Below, piece by piece: positions 7,749-18,424 of a DNA stretch of 64,000 bases. The notes under the pieces were generated by a model. It worked only from the letters and a program-made list of their open reading frames with translations. It did not search any database and was not told where the DNA came from. Position 1 is the first letter of the stretch. Each line of letters opens with the position of its first letter. Source of the stretch: JAFDBW01 sp963723355. GTDB lineage: Bacteria > Desulfobacterota > Desulfuromonadia > Desulfuromonadales > BM103. The stretch is from positions 1 to 64,000 of the forward strand of contig CAVRQQ010000016.1 of NCBI GenBank assembly GCA_963723355.1, read 5' to 3'. The position numbers and the translations under genes were made by a program.

Positions 7749-9320
7749 ATGACTAAAACCACAGGTCAAATGATCTCACTCGGACTACTGCTGACACTTC
7801 TTCTGTCAGGGGGATGTGCCCCTTTGCCAAAAGATTATGAACGGTCAATCACCTACGCTTATCCAGACACGGACAATACAACTCTTGGCCAGGCCAGACA
7901 TGATGAAAAGGCTGCGCATCCCGGTGAGTCGGGATTCAAACTTCTCGCAAATGGCCTGGATGCTTTTGTGGCCCGTGCTGTTTTGTCTGATTATGCAGAG
8001 CTGAGTATCGATGCACAGTACTTCATGATCCATAATGACTTGGTCGCAAAGCTGTTCATTGATCACCTTATGAAAGCGGCCGACCGTGGAGTACGGATTC
8101 GTTTACTGGTCGATGATATTGACATCGGCGGGCGTGACCTTGGTGCCGCCATTATGGACAGCCATCCGAATGTGGAGGTTCGGATATTCAATCCTTTCAG
8201 TCGCAGGGCAAGCCGACTCAGACAATTATTTACCCATTACGGCTCTGTAACACGTCGCATGCATAACAAGTCATTTATTGTTGACAATCAGGTCGCCATA
8301 CTGGGTGGCCGAAATATAGGGAATGAGTATTTCCAGGCGAACCCGACGATTGCGTTCAGTGATCTGGATGTCGTCGCAATAGGCCCTGTAGTCAATGAGG
8401 CCTCAAGATCCTTCGACCTGTATTGGAATAACGAATTATCGTATCCGGTAATTGCTCTTAAAGGCGAGGAGCCGAATGCTGATCAAATAAAACGGGCGGC
8501 AATGAAACATGCTGAGTTTGTCACTTCGCAACAGAACTCCCCCTACCTGAGGGCTTTGCGCGATGCCAACCTGTCTGAAGAGATAAGACAGAAACGGGTG
8601 TCTTACTCATGGGGAAAGGCAGAAGTTATTTACGACCAGCCAGACAAGATTAAACATGATTTTGACAAGAAGGAACTTCATATAGCTCCTAAACTGCTCG
8701 CTCACGTTGATGAAACAAAGCAAGAGTTTATTGCCTTGACACCTTATTTCGTGCCACGAAAATCAGGCCTTGAGTATTTAAAAAAAATGAGCCGCAGGGG
8801 GGTCCTGGTAAGAATTCTCACCAACTCGCTGGCGTCAACCAATCATTCCTTTGTCCATGCAGGGTATGCCAAACATCGAAACGAACTGCTCAGGGCAGGA
8901 GTTGAGCTCTATGAAGTCAATCCGGCTGTCAAAAGTCGACAACACGGTGATGTGCAGAACGTTGATTACGGCGAGGAGACAACAGTGCTTCATGCCAAAA
9001 CATTCATCTTGGATCGTGAAAAGATCTTTATTGGATCATTCAATCTCGACCCAAGATCAATCGATTACAATACCGAAATAGGGGTGGTCTTTTCATCGGA
9101 GGCTATAGCAAACAGAATAGCCGATTGGTTAGATCAAAATCTTGCCCACGTGGCGTTCAGACTCGAGCTGGTAACAGACGAGGCAGGTCACGAAAAAATA
9201 GTGTGGCACGGTTTTGAGGACGGCGAGGAGGTCTCCTATGAAAAAGACCCTTACACAGGTTTCTGGCTTCGCTTATATATCAATTTATTGACTCTTCTGC
9301 CAATTGATTCCCATCTGTAA
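7749..9320 (+). CDS. Phospholipase D / cardiolipin synthase-like lipoprotein
   Basis: A 523-residue member of the phospholipase D superfamily. The N-terminus MTKTTGQMISLGLLLTLLLSGGC is a lipoprotein signal. Two HKD motifs are complete: HNKSFIVDNQVAILGGRN (about residue 174) and HAKTFILDREKIFIGSFN (about residue 415). The overall plan (Q-Y-F-M-I, LLVDDID, two HKDs about 240 residues apart) matches the ClsC/YmdC branch that makes cardiolipin from phosphatidylglycerol and phosphatidylethanolamine, although a phosphodiesterase or nuclease role cannot be excluded. A lipid anchor is expected from the lipobox. The gene stands alone between rpsU and the aat-clpA-clpS cluster. Confidence 0.85.
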   Translation: MTKTTGQMISLGLLLTLLLSGGCAPLPKDYERSITYAYPDTDNTTLGQARHDEKAAHPGESGFKLLANGLDAFVARAVLSDYAELSIDAQYFMIHNDLVAKLFIDHLMKAADRGVRIRLLVDDIDIGGRDLGAAIMDSHPNVEVRIFNPFSRRASRLRQLFTHYGSVTRRMHNKSFIVDNQVAILGGRNIGNEYFQANPTIAFSDLDVVAIGPVVNEASRSFDLYWNNELSYPVIALKGEEPNADQIKRAAMKHAEFVTSQQNSPYLRALRDANLSEEIRQKRVSYSWGKAEVIYDQPDKIKHDFDKKELHIAPKLLAHVDETKQEFIALTPYFVPRKSGLEYLKKMSRRGVLVRILTNSLASTNHSFVHAGYAKHRNELLRAGVELYEVNPAVKSRQHGDVQNVDYGEETTVLHAKTFILDREKIFIGSFNLDPRSIDYNTEIGVVFSSEAIANRIADWLDQNLAHVAFRLELVTDEAGHEKIVWHGFEDGEEVSYEKDPYTGFWLRLYINLLTLLPIDSHL

Positions 9321-9523
9321 ATATCTCTGCCAACCCAGTTTTAATCATCCCGGCAAGAGATCAATGTGCCGGGGGTCAGCAAAGTGTAATGCACCGCGTC
9401 GCTGACAACTCCCGTCAATGGCTTCATGTTCGGCGATTTCCACTGTGTTGAGTTCCACCGACTCGCCTCAGTTACTGCAACACCCTTGCCGACAGTTGGT
9501 CATAGGTTAAAACCTTGGTGTTT

Positions 9524-9560
9524 AAGTGACAGAAACTTGCTTTTCGTGGATTGCGCCGTC
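9524..9560 (+). repeat. Copy 1 of a 37-bp dispersed repeat
   Basis: Begins AAGTGACAGAAACTTGCTTT and matches 33164-33200 at 30 of 37 positions in the same orientation. Both copies lie in intergenic DNA and neither is coding. The rest of the gap before aat (9321-9616) holds nothing recognisable. Confidence 0.5.
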
Positions 9561-9616
9561 ATCGTTCGGGTCCCTCCTCACTGCCATCGCCAGCTTGACT
9601 GAACCACCCGTTATTT

Positions 9617-10313
9617 CTATATAACCTCCGGCATCACAACCTTCTCCGCATTTCCGCCAGGAGCCAAATCTCCTTTGATCAGGAGTCCAAGAAAATCGTC
9701 ACGGGGGACATCGCGAGCCCCCATACTGGCCAGATGCGGGTTGTGGACCTGGCAGTCCAGCAGGATGAATTCCTCTCTGTCCAGGTAGCGGGCCAGTTGC
9801 AGCAAGGATGACCTTGGAGGCATTCGTCCGGCGGTGGAACATTGACTCACCGAAAAAGAACTTCCCCAGCGCAACACCATAAAGGCCGCCGACCAGCTCG
9901 TCACCTTCCCAGGCCTCCACAGAATGCGCAAAACCGAGTTCATGCAATTCCTGGTAGGCCTCCTGCATTTCCGCTATCAGCCAGGTCTGCTCCCCTTTCT
10001 GGGCGCGGACATCTGCACAGACGCTCACGACTCGGGTAAAGGCCTGATTACAGGTCAGACGAAAGCGGCGTTGTCCGATAACTCTTTCGAGACGGCGTGA
10101 CACGTAAATGTCCTGCGGGAACAGCACACAGCGGGGGTTGGGCGACCACCAGAGGATCGGTTCATTTTCGCCATACCAGGGGAAGATGCCGGTCCGGTAG
10201 GCAAGGAGCAGGCGCTCGGGTGAAAGGTCGCCGCCCACAGCCAGCAGCCCTTCCCGCGTCGCCCACCTCGGGTCGGGGAAAATCAGCTCATCGGTGAGGC
10301 GGAAGACAGGCAT
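9617..10313 (-). CDS. aat: Leucyl/phenylalanyl-tRNA-protein transferase, frameshifted
   Basis: Transfers Leu or Phe from tRNA to N-terminal Lys/Arg, creating N-degrons that ClpS delivers to ClpAP. The first part (from 10313) reads FRLTDELIFPDPRWATREGLLAVGGDL, GIFPWYGENEPILWWSPNPR and ends FGESMFHRRTNASK. One extra base near 9809 then breaks the frame. The remainder continues one base over as SLLQLARYLDREEFILLDCQ, VHNPHLASMGARDVPRDDFL and stops at 9617. Joined, the protein has the normal length of about 230 residues and all family motifs. Located downstream of clpA and clpS on the same strand, with a repeat-like spacer between. Confidence 0.88.
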
Positions 10314-10317
10314 GGGA

Positions 10318-10352
10318 CACCGGGGTCGGGGGCTGGAGGCTGGGGGCTAGGG
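10318..10352. repeat. G-rich degenerate repeat (GGGGGCTGGAGGCTGGGGG type)
   Basis: Purine/GC-biased string built on GGCTGGAGGCTGGGGGCTAGG. A related string on the opposite strand (CCAGTCTCCAGCCCCCAAT) is at 40080-40098 between rnj and uppP. Both are short intergenic low-complexity strings; function unknown. Confidence 0.5.
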
Positions 10353-10408
10353 TTGGCAAGTAATTATTGCAAAAATAAGGACTGGCTCCCGCCACCAGAG
10401 AATGGCAT

Positions 10409-12655
<2,247 letters not shown>

Positions 12656-12742
12656 GGGTGTCTATTGCTCCATCCATGCTGCCGGGGTCATCCTCGAGCA
12701 GCAATCCTGGTTTCCTTTACGTCCGGATAATTGTAACAGATA

Positions 12743-13057
12743 TCAAGCCTGTTCCAGAGAGCAGCGCAATGGGAAGCCCTCCCTGCGTGCCATATCGTGG
12801 ACCTTTCTCAGCTTGGTTTCAGCAATTTCGTACGGAAAAGCGCCACAGACCCCTGCTCCCTTGAAATGGATGTGAAGCATGATCCGGTTCGCCTCAGTCG
12901 GCGATTTATGAAAAACCGCGATCAGTGCTTCGACGACAAACTCCATCGTCGTATAGTCGTCGTTATGCATCAGAACCGTGTACATCGGTGGCTGTCTGGT
13001 TCTGGTGCGCCGTTTCACATCGACACGGGTCTGATTGTCGGTCGTCGGTTTTGCCAT
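12743..13057 (-). CDS. clpS: ClpS adaptor (N-recognin)
   Basis: Adaptor that binds bulky N-terminal residues and hands proteins to ClpA. The 104 residues show the flexible N-terminus, then YTVLMHNDDYTTMEFVVEAL with the Asn-Asp-Asp pocket residues, MLHIHFKGAGVCG and the C-terminal AETKLRKVHDMARREGFPL. With clpA and aat on the same strand this makes a complete leucine/phenylalanine N-degron module in one locus. Confidence 0.96.
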   Translation of the reverse strand: MAKPTTDNQTRVDVKRRTRTRQPPMYTVLMHNDDYTTMEFVVEALIAVFHKSPTEANRIMLHIHFKGAGVCGAFPYEIAETKLRKVHDMARREGFPLRCSLEQA

Positions 13058-13271
13058 AGCCCTGCCCGCAACAAAAGCTTTGATTGGTGGTCGGATACAA
13101 GCGTCATCTTAGCACAGAATATTGCGAGCTGTCACCGAGGCTCATGCCTGATTTGACAGGGCATCAAAAAACAATAGAATGTTAGAGTAGTCTGTTATTT
13201 ATTTTCCGGGCTTATGATCTTTTCCGGTCTGGATTTTTGCTTGCAGGCATGTAGTAAATACAGGGGGTTTT

Positions 13272-15206
13272 ATGCTCGGATTCAGTCCGGAAAACCGTCC
13301 CTTGCAGCTGTTGTGTCGCGGGTTCTTCACCGGGGCACTGGCGACCGGTGCGGTCATTCTTCTTCTCAACGGCCTCTATGGCCTGTCTTTGACCGTGCAA
13401 CAGAGCTGGCTGCCGGTTTTGTTGGGCGGGCTTGCCGGCCTCCTCGCCGGACGCACTGCACTGCGGCTGCGCACCACGACCCGCCGACTCGAAGATGTCA
13501 AAAAACGCTCGCAGGAATTTTACCAGAGCACTCCTGCCTTACTGCATTCGATGGATAACCGGGGACGCCTCCTGCATGTCAGCCAGGCGTGGCTTGACAT
13601 CCTCGGCTATGACCGCGCGGAGGTCATCGGCAAAGACTTTTTTGCATTCGTCGTTGGTGACAATCTCGAACAGATACGGGCCAAACATTTTCAAACCCTT
13701 GAAAAACTCGGGCAGATCAGGGATATCAACTATCAACTGCTCTGCGCAGACGACTCGATTATTGAAGTTGCCATTACAGAAGTCGCCCTCCGTGATGCCG
13801 AAGGCCACCTGACCGAAAGCCTCGCCGTCCTCAATGACCTGACCATCCACCGTGCCGCCGAAGAGCGCATCGAGCGTCTGGCCTACTTCGACACCCTCAC
13901 CGGACTGCCGAACCGGGCCCTGATGAACGACCGCATTATCCAGGCGATCGCCCAGGCTCGCCGGGAAAACCGCCAGGTGGGGGTCTTTTTTCTCGACCTG
14001 GATCGCTTCAAACTGATCAACGATACGCAGGGGCATGCAGTCGGCGATCTGGTCCTGCGCTCCGTAGCGCAACGTCTGAAAAAAATCATCCGTCGAGGCG
14101 ACACCTTTGCCCGCCTCAGTGGCGATGAGTTTGTCATCATCCAGGCCGACCCGAACCACGATCCAAACTTCACGATCATGGGACGACGCATCCTCGAAAC
14201 CCTCGATCAGCCTTTTCAGATCGGCAGCCGGGAGTTTTTCACGACTGCCAGCGTCGGCATCGCAATCTATCCGATCGACGGCGATGACCCACAGACACTA
14301 CTGAAGAGCGCCGACACGGCGATGTATGTCGCCAAAAGCCGCGGCCGCAACAACATGCAGTTCTTTTCCGAGGAGATGAATGCCGCAGCAATGGCCAAGA
14401 CTGACCTGGAAAGCCGGTTGCGCAAGGCCCTTAGCGACGGAGAGCTACAGCAGCACTACCAACCCCAGGTCAATCTCATGACCGGTCGCATCACCGGAGT
14501 CGAAGCATTGCTGCGCTGGTATGACAGCGATGGTGCCCTGATCCCCTCCAGACAGATTATCGACATCGCAGAGGAGAGCGGGCTGGCATTTCTCCTTGGA
14601 GAGTGGGCCCTTAAAACTGCCTGCACCCAGGCCAGAGTCTGGCAAAACCAGGGGCAAGCGTCTTTGCACATGTCCGTCAACCTGTCCGGGCATCATATTC
14701 GCCAGCCGAATTTTACTGATTATCTCGAGCTGATTGTTAAAGAAACCGGCATCAAGCCCAACACTCTGGAGATAGAGCTTGCCGAGAACTCGGTCATGGA
14801 CAATGTCGACGACAGTATCATGGCCTTGACCGATCTGAAAATTCGCGGGGTCAATCTGGCCATTGATGATTTCGGCACCGGTTATTCTTCACTACTGTAT
14901 CTGAAACATTTCCCGATCCACCGCATCAAAATCGCCCAGGAATTAATCCGGGACATTATTCACAACCCAGATTACGCAGCGATCACCGAGGCCATTCTGG
15001 GTATGGCCAAAAGTCTCCAATTGTCAGTAACGGCGGTTGGCGTAGAAGATCCCATGCAACTTGAATTTTTACGTGAAAGGGGTTGTGTCGAGGTTCAGGG
15101 AGAGGTGTTCGGTGCAGCGATGAATGCCGAGCAGATGACGGAGTTCCTGAAAGAGTCCAACGGCCGGATCAAAAGATTATCCCCACCGGCAATCAGAGGG
15201 AACTGA
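13272..15206 (+). CDS. Membrane PAS-GGDEF-EAL protein with a degenerate EAL site
   Basis: Putative c-di-GMP enzyme or effector, 644 residues. Two hydrophobic segments lie in the first 65 residues. A PAS domain follows (about 80-195, STPALLHSMDNRGRLLHVSQ), then GGDEF (about 205-365) with ARLSGDEF at 280-287, a permissible S-for-G variant. The EAL domain (about 385-630) keeps E411 in VEALLRW, the IELAEN glutamate and DDFGTGYSSL. However, KID is KIA (A555), the catalytic AEGVE is AVGVE (V589), and the QGY near the end is QGE. The phosphodiesterase is therefore probably inactive, leaving a diguanylate cyclase or a c-di-GMP-binding EAL. It starts at ATG 13272 after CAGGGGG. Confidence 0.9.
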   Translation: MLGFSPENRPLQLLCRGFFTGALATGAVILLLNGLYGLSLTVQQSWLPVLLGGLAGLLAGRTALRLRTTTRRLEDVKKRSQEFYQSTPALLHSMDNRGRLLHVSQAWLDILGYDRAEVIGKDFFAFVVGDNLEQIRAKHFQTLEKLGQIRDINYQLLCADDSIIEVAITEVALRDAEGHLTESLAVLNDLTIHRAAEERIERLAYFDTLTGLPNRALMNDRIIQAIAQARRENRQVGVFFLDLDRFKLINDTQGHAVGDLVLRSVAQRLKKIIRRGDTFARLSGDEFVIIQADPNHDPNFTIMGRRILETLDQPFQIGSREFFTTASVGIAIYPIDGDDPQTLLKSADTAMYVAKSRGRNNMQFFSEEMNAAAMAKTDLESRLRKALSDGELQQHYQPQVNLMTGRITGVEALLRWYDSDGALIPSRQIIDIAEESGLAFLLGEWALKTACTQARVWQNQGQASLHMSVNLSGHHIRQPNFTDYLELIVKETGIKPNTLEIELAENSVMDNVDDSIMALTDLKIRGVNLAIDDFGTGYSSLLYLKHFPIHRIKIAQELIRDIIHNPDYAAITEAILGMAKSLQLSVTAVGVEDPMQLEFLRERGCVEVQGEVFGAAMNAEQMTEFLKESNGRIKRLSPPAIRGN

Positions 15207-15267
15207 ATTTCGAGGGGCCTTCAACTGAGATTCATTAAGCCGGATACCGGTCAGATCTATTGAATCC

Positions 15268-15954
15268 CTAATGCACCTGGACCTGTTCTCCAGCGGCAAA
15301 AGCTCCCACCATATCCGGCTCAACAAGCAGAGCCAGCACGACAGAGGTCAATCTTCTGGGGCGATGGTCAAGCCCCGCATCCTCCAGGGCCGCTTTCAAC
15401 CCCTGGTAGACCGCTTCGAAGAGATTCTTTTGAAACAGGTTCATCTCGATACTCGGCTGACCGTTGAGGGGCGCCATTGCAATAGCTTCACGACAGCTGG
15501 AAGAATTCGTCGAGGTGATGGCTCGGCAGAGCAACGGCCGGACCTTGTGAATCACGCACAGGCCTTTCTGATCAAGGAACGCACAAGGTTCGCGCAGAAA
15601 CAGCCGCTCTTCATCATCGAGCCAACGGGTTTTGATCAGCAATTCATGCAACCGGGCCCGGACTTTTTCCAGTTGCTCTTCTCCGAGAACCTTTTGCAGA
15701 TACCAGGAGATCGTTATCGCTTCTGGAAAGAGCACAGAGACGTTCAGCACGCAGCAGGCTCCGCAACCCGGGCCGCAGGCAACCCTGGTCATCTCAGACG
15801 GGACACCAAACCGCAACAGATCTCTCTCCGCCGCAACAGTCAGCAGGTGCGTGCGACCGGATATATCCGCAGCGTTTCCGCCGGAGCAAACCAGCGACCT
15901 GAATACTGTGCGAACCTGGCGAGCGTATGTGGTAGAGTCAAACGGTTCCGACAT
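15268..15954 (-). CDS. YkgJ-family cysteine-cluster protein
   Basis: A 228-residue protein of the YkgJ family, thought to bind zinc or an iron-sulfur cluster through conserved cysteines. The diagnostic clusters are CGPGCGACC (about residues 60-68) and, further on, EPCAFLDQKGLCVIHKVRP with LLCR, plus a later Cys in SSCREA. The start at 15954 is preceded by TGGAGAT. It is convergent with the GGDEF/EAL gene and not in an obvious operon. Function in this organism is unknown. Confidence 0.75.
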   Translation of the reverse strand: MSEPFDSTTYARQVRTVFRSLVCSGGNAADISGRTHLLTVAAERDLLRFGVPSEMTRVACGPGCGACCVLNVSVLFPEAITISWYLQKVLGEEQLEKVRARLHELLIKTRWLDDEERLFLREPCAFLDQKGLCVIHKVRPLLCRAITSTNSSSCREAIAMAPLNGQPSIEMNLFQKNLFEAVYQGLKAALEDAGLDHRPRRLTSVVLALLVEPDMVGAFAAGEQVQVH

Positions 15955-16141
15955 GTTATCTCCAGGTGAGGGATGGCATCCGATGTACAGTCAAGTCATA
16001 AATATACCCTATGATTCGCAAGCTGTCACATCTACGCGGTGGGTGACAGGTACGGTAGAATGTATTAGAGTTAAGAGTCTGCGAATGCAGCACGCCATGC
16101 AGATGACAGTTTGATCAGGCAAACCCTTTAAGGAGAGAAAC

Positions 16142-16612
16142 ATGTGGCGCACTACTGTTTGTGTTATCCTCGCGCTGGTCTTGTCCTCGCATGTTCAGGC
16201 AAAGCCGGATAAAGACAAACCACACAAAACAAACCGTCAATCAAGCATTGAGCAGGCCGACCTGAAGAGTGGCGTGACGTTCAGCCCGGCAGAACGCAAC
16301 CTGATTCGCGCTCAGCTGCTCGAGGAGAAACGTACGATGAGGCAACAGCAGAAGCCGTTGCCACCCGGATTGCAGAAGAAAATAGCCCGTGGCAGGTCAT
16401 TGCCACCAGGGTGGCAGAAAAAGGTCGAACCGGGTCATAGCCTTGATTACCAGGTCTATCGCCAGGGCGAGAGCCTGCCGGACATCCTTCTGAGGCGCCT
16501 GCCACCGCCTCCGGTCGGGTCAGAGATCATCCGGGTTGACGAAAAAATCATCCGCCTGGATTCAACGACCCGCACCATTCTCGACGTTTTTGATCTGGTG
16601 CCGGCGCGTTGA
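16142..16612 (+). CDS. Exported CigR/RcnB-like protein
   Basis: A 156-residue secreted protein with signal peptide MWRTTVCVILALVLSSHVQA. The mature part has a basic N-terminal stretch and the duplicated LPPGLQKKIARGRSLPPGWQ segment typical of CigR-type and RcnB-type periplasmic proteins. It ends with a small beta-rich region (EIIRVDEKIIRLDSTTRTIL). Molecular role is not established for this branch. The ribosome binding site AAGGAGAG lies eight bases before ATG. Its stop overlaps the start region of the TM2 gene, so the two are probably translated from one message. Confidence 0.7.
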   Translation: MWRTTVCVILALVLSSHVQAKPDKDKPHKTNRQSSIEQADLKSGVTFSPAERNLIRAQLLEEKRTMRQQQKPLPPGLQKKIARGRSLPPGWQKKVEPGHSLDYQVYRQGESLPDILLRRLPPPPVGSEIIRVDEKIIRLDSTTRTILDVFDLVPAR

Positions 16613-16613
16613 C

Positions 16614-17012
16614 ATGGGAACCCAGGAGATGCAGCAGAACACTCACACACCCCTTATCGGCTACCTCCTCTGGCTGTTCGGCTTTACCGGCGCGCACCGC
16701 TTCTACTATGGTCGGCCGGTGTCCGGGACAATCTACTTCTTTACCCTGGGACTCTTTCTGATCGGCTGGCTGGTCGATCTTTTCCTGATCCCCGGCATGG
16801 ACCGCGACGCCGACCTGCGCTTCACCGCGGGGCCACTCGACTACAATGTCGCCTGGATATTGCTGACCTTCCTCGGCCTGTTCGGCGTGCACCGCATGTA
16901 CATGGGCAAGTGGCTGACCGGCATCCTCTACCTTCTTACCGGCGGCCTGCTCGGTGTCGGCTACATCTATGATTACTGGACGCTCAACGACCAGTTGTCC
17001 GAACTCAATTGA
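16614..17012 (+). CDS. TM2-domain membrane protein
   Basis: A 132-residue membrane protein with two TM2-like units in tandem: LIGYLLWLFGFTGAHRFYYG and AWILLTFLGLFGVHRMYMGK, each followed by a second hydrophobic helix. The G-x-x-G-x-H-R-x-Y motif of the family occurs twice. The start ATG at 16614 overlaps the stop region of the preceding gene (TGACATG), suggesting translational coupling. Function unknown. Confidence 0.8.
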   Translation: MGTQEMQQNTHTPLIGYLLWLFGFTGAHRFYYGRPVSGTIYFFTLGLFLIGWLVDLFLIPGMDRDADLRFTAGPLDYNVAWILLTFLGLFGVHRMYMGKWLTGILYLLTGGLLGVGYIYDYWTLNDQLSELN

Positions 17013-17034
17013 TCAACAGATTACGGAGCAGATA

Positions 17035-17325
17035 ATGATTACGCATCTGGTTTTCTTCAAATTCAAGCCGGAGACGACTTCGGCCGAGATTCAACAGCTT
17101 GCCGACGGATTGGGCGGATTACCGCAAAAGATCGAGGAGATTCGGGAGTTCCGCTTCGGTCCCGATGTGATTCGTTCCGAACGGTCTTACGACTTCGGCC
17201 TGGTCTCCAGCTTCGACGACCTTGACGCCCTGCAACGCTACCAGGTCCATCCTGAGCACCAGAAGGTCGTGGCCCACGTCAAGGCGATTTCCTCGAGTGT
17301 CGTTGCCGTTGATTTCGCAGGCTGA
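17035..17325 (+). CDS. Dabb-family (stress-responsive alpha/beta barrel) protein
   Basis: A 96-residue single-domain protein starting MITHLVFFKFKPETTSAEIQ. It contains the typical Dabb features: HLVFFKFK strand, FRFGPDV, RSYDFGLVSSFDDLDALQRY and HPEHQKVV. These dimeric alpha-beta barrels are found in stress-related and small-molecule-binding roles; no substrate can be named. It follows the TM2 gene by 22 bases and precedes the aldolase-like gene by nine, so it is likely in the same operon. Confidence 0.85.
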   Translation: MITHLVFFKFKPETTSAEIQQLADGLGGLPQKIEEIREFRFGPDVIRSERSYDFGLVSSFDDLDALQRYQVHPEHQKVVAHVKAISSSVVAVDFAG

Positions 17326-17334
17326 CCAACACAT

Positions 17335-17976
17335 ATGACGGCCGCAACCCGTGAAGGCGTCATCAAGTTTCAGCTCGACTTCGCAGAGGGGCCGGCACCA
17401 GCCGGAGAGCTGCTGGTCGAATTGAATGAATGGCGGGCCGTTTTCAGAGAACATGGCCTGCTCGGACAGGACCCGCAACGTTACGATGGTTACGGCTTCG
17501 GCAACCTGAGTCGACGCCTGCCAGGTCAGGACGGTGACGTATTCCTGATCAGCGGGACCCAGACCGGTCACCTGCAGGCCTTGCATCCGGAAGATTATGC
17601 AACCGTCCTCGAATGTGATCCTGTGACGAACCACCTGAAAGCAACCGGGCAGATCAAGCCATCCTCCGAAGCCCTCTCGCACGGGGTCCTTTACCAGTGT
17701 GCCCCGGACATTCTCTGGGTCATGCACCTGCACAGCCCGGACATATTCAGACAACGAACCAGGCTCAACCTGCCCTGCACTCACCCGGACGTTGACTATG
17801 GCACGCCGGAAATGGCGGCAGAGATTCTTAAACTGGCGCAATGCGGCAACAGGAATGGACCCGGACTGCTGGTTATGGCGGGACACCAGGATGGCATTCT
17901 GGCTTACGGCTGTTCAGCACAGACAACCGGCGAACGGGTTATCGAAACTCTTACCAGCGCCCTGCAGGCCCGTTAG
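17335..17976 (+). CDS. Class II aldolase/adducin-family protein
   Basis: A 213-residue member of the zinc-dependent class II aldolase/adducin fold. Expected metal ligands are visible: the glutamate in PSSEALSH, two histidines in VMHLHSPDIF and one in MAGHQDGILAYG. Related proteins cleave or epimerise phosphosugars or dehydrate methylthioribulose phosphate, but the specificity motifs are not distinctive enough to name a substrate. Last gene of the short 16.1-18.0 kb run. Confidence 0.75.
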   Translation: MTAATREGVIKFQLDFAEGPAPAGELLVELNEWRAVFREHGLLGQDPQRYDGYGFGNLSRRLPGQDGDVFLISGTQTGHLQALHPEDYATVLECDPVTNHLKATGQIKPSSEALSHGVLYQCAPDILWVMHLHSPDIFRQRTRLNLPCTHPDVDYGTPEMAAEILKLAQCGNRNGPGLLVMAGHQDGILAYGCSAQTTGERVIETLTSALQAR

Positions 17977-18101
17977 CCATCCTGAATACACCTGTTTTTA
18001 TGCCGTTTAACGGCAGATCTAGATTTTTCTTGCATTCCGGATTAAATATCTGTCATTATTAGCGTCCTTTAAGAGTAAAAACCAAAACTTAGGAGCTGAT
18101 C

Positions 18102-18278
18102 ATGACCCTGCAAATTCGCTACGAATGCCCGGAATGCCATCAGACCCTGCCCCTCAACTTCCAGGATTTTGCTCCCGGCAAGCGTCGGGTCTGCGCGACC
18201 TGCCAGACACCTGGACGCATAACCAAAACCGGCCTTGAACAATTCACCCAGGATTTGCGCCAGTACTTTCAGGCCTGA
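18102..18278 (+). CDS. Small zinc-ribbon-like protein (58 aa)
   Basis: A 58-residue protein starting MTLQIRYECPECHQTLPLNF. CPEC and CATC form a likely zinc ribbon, followed by a helical tail ending TQDLRQYFQA. The ribosome binding site TAGGAGCTG is well placed, and a long palindrome (18311-18346) follows the stop. Conserved function unknown. Confidence 0.7.
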   Translation: MTLQIRYECPECHQTLPLNFQDFAPGKRRVCATCQTPGRITKTGLEQFTQDLRQYFQA

Positions 18279-18310
18279 CTCTTTCGCCACCGCTCCGCAC
18301 ACGACATTTC

Positions 18311-18346
18311 GATAATTCACGACACCCTTGGGTGTCGTGAATTATC
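18311..18346 (+). terminator. Perfect 16-bp palindrome, probable terminator
   Basis: GATAATTCACGACACC pairs perfectly with GGTGTCGTGAATTATC around a CTTG loop. There is no T-tract, so it may act as an mRNA 3'-end stabiliser or a protein site rather than a classic intrinsic terminator. Confidence 0.6.
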
Positions 18347-18424
18347 CTGTCACAGCCCTCTTGCAGGCTCCTTGAGGGACTGCTATCTTTGTTTGTCACG
18401 TATCTATTGCTAACGGAGTCTGCC

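Noticed and set aside
7464..7769. A 101-residue minus-strand frame after rpsU
   Set aside because: No start signal, no domain, and it overlaps the start of the phospholipase-like gene on the other strand.
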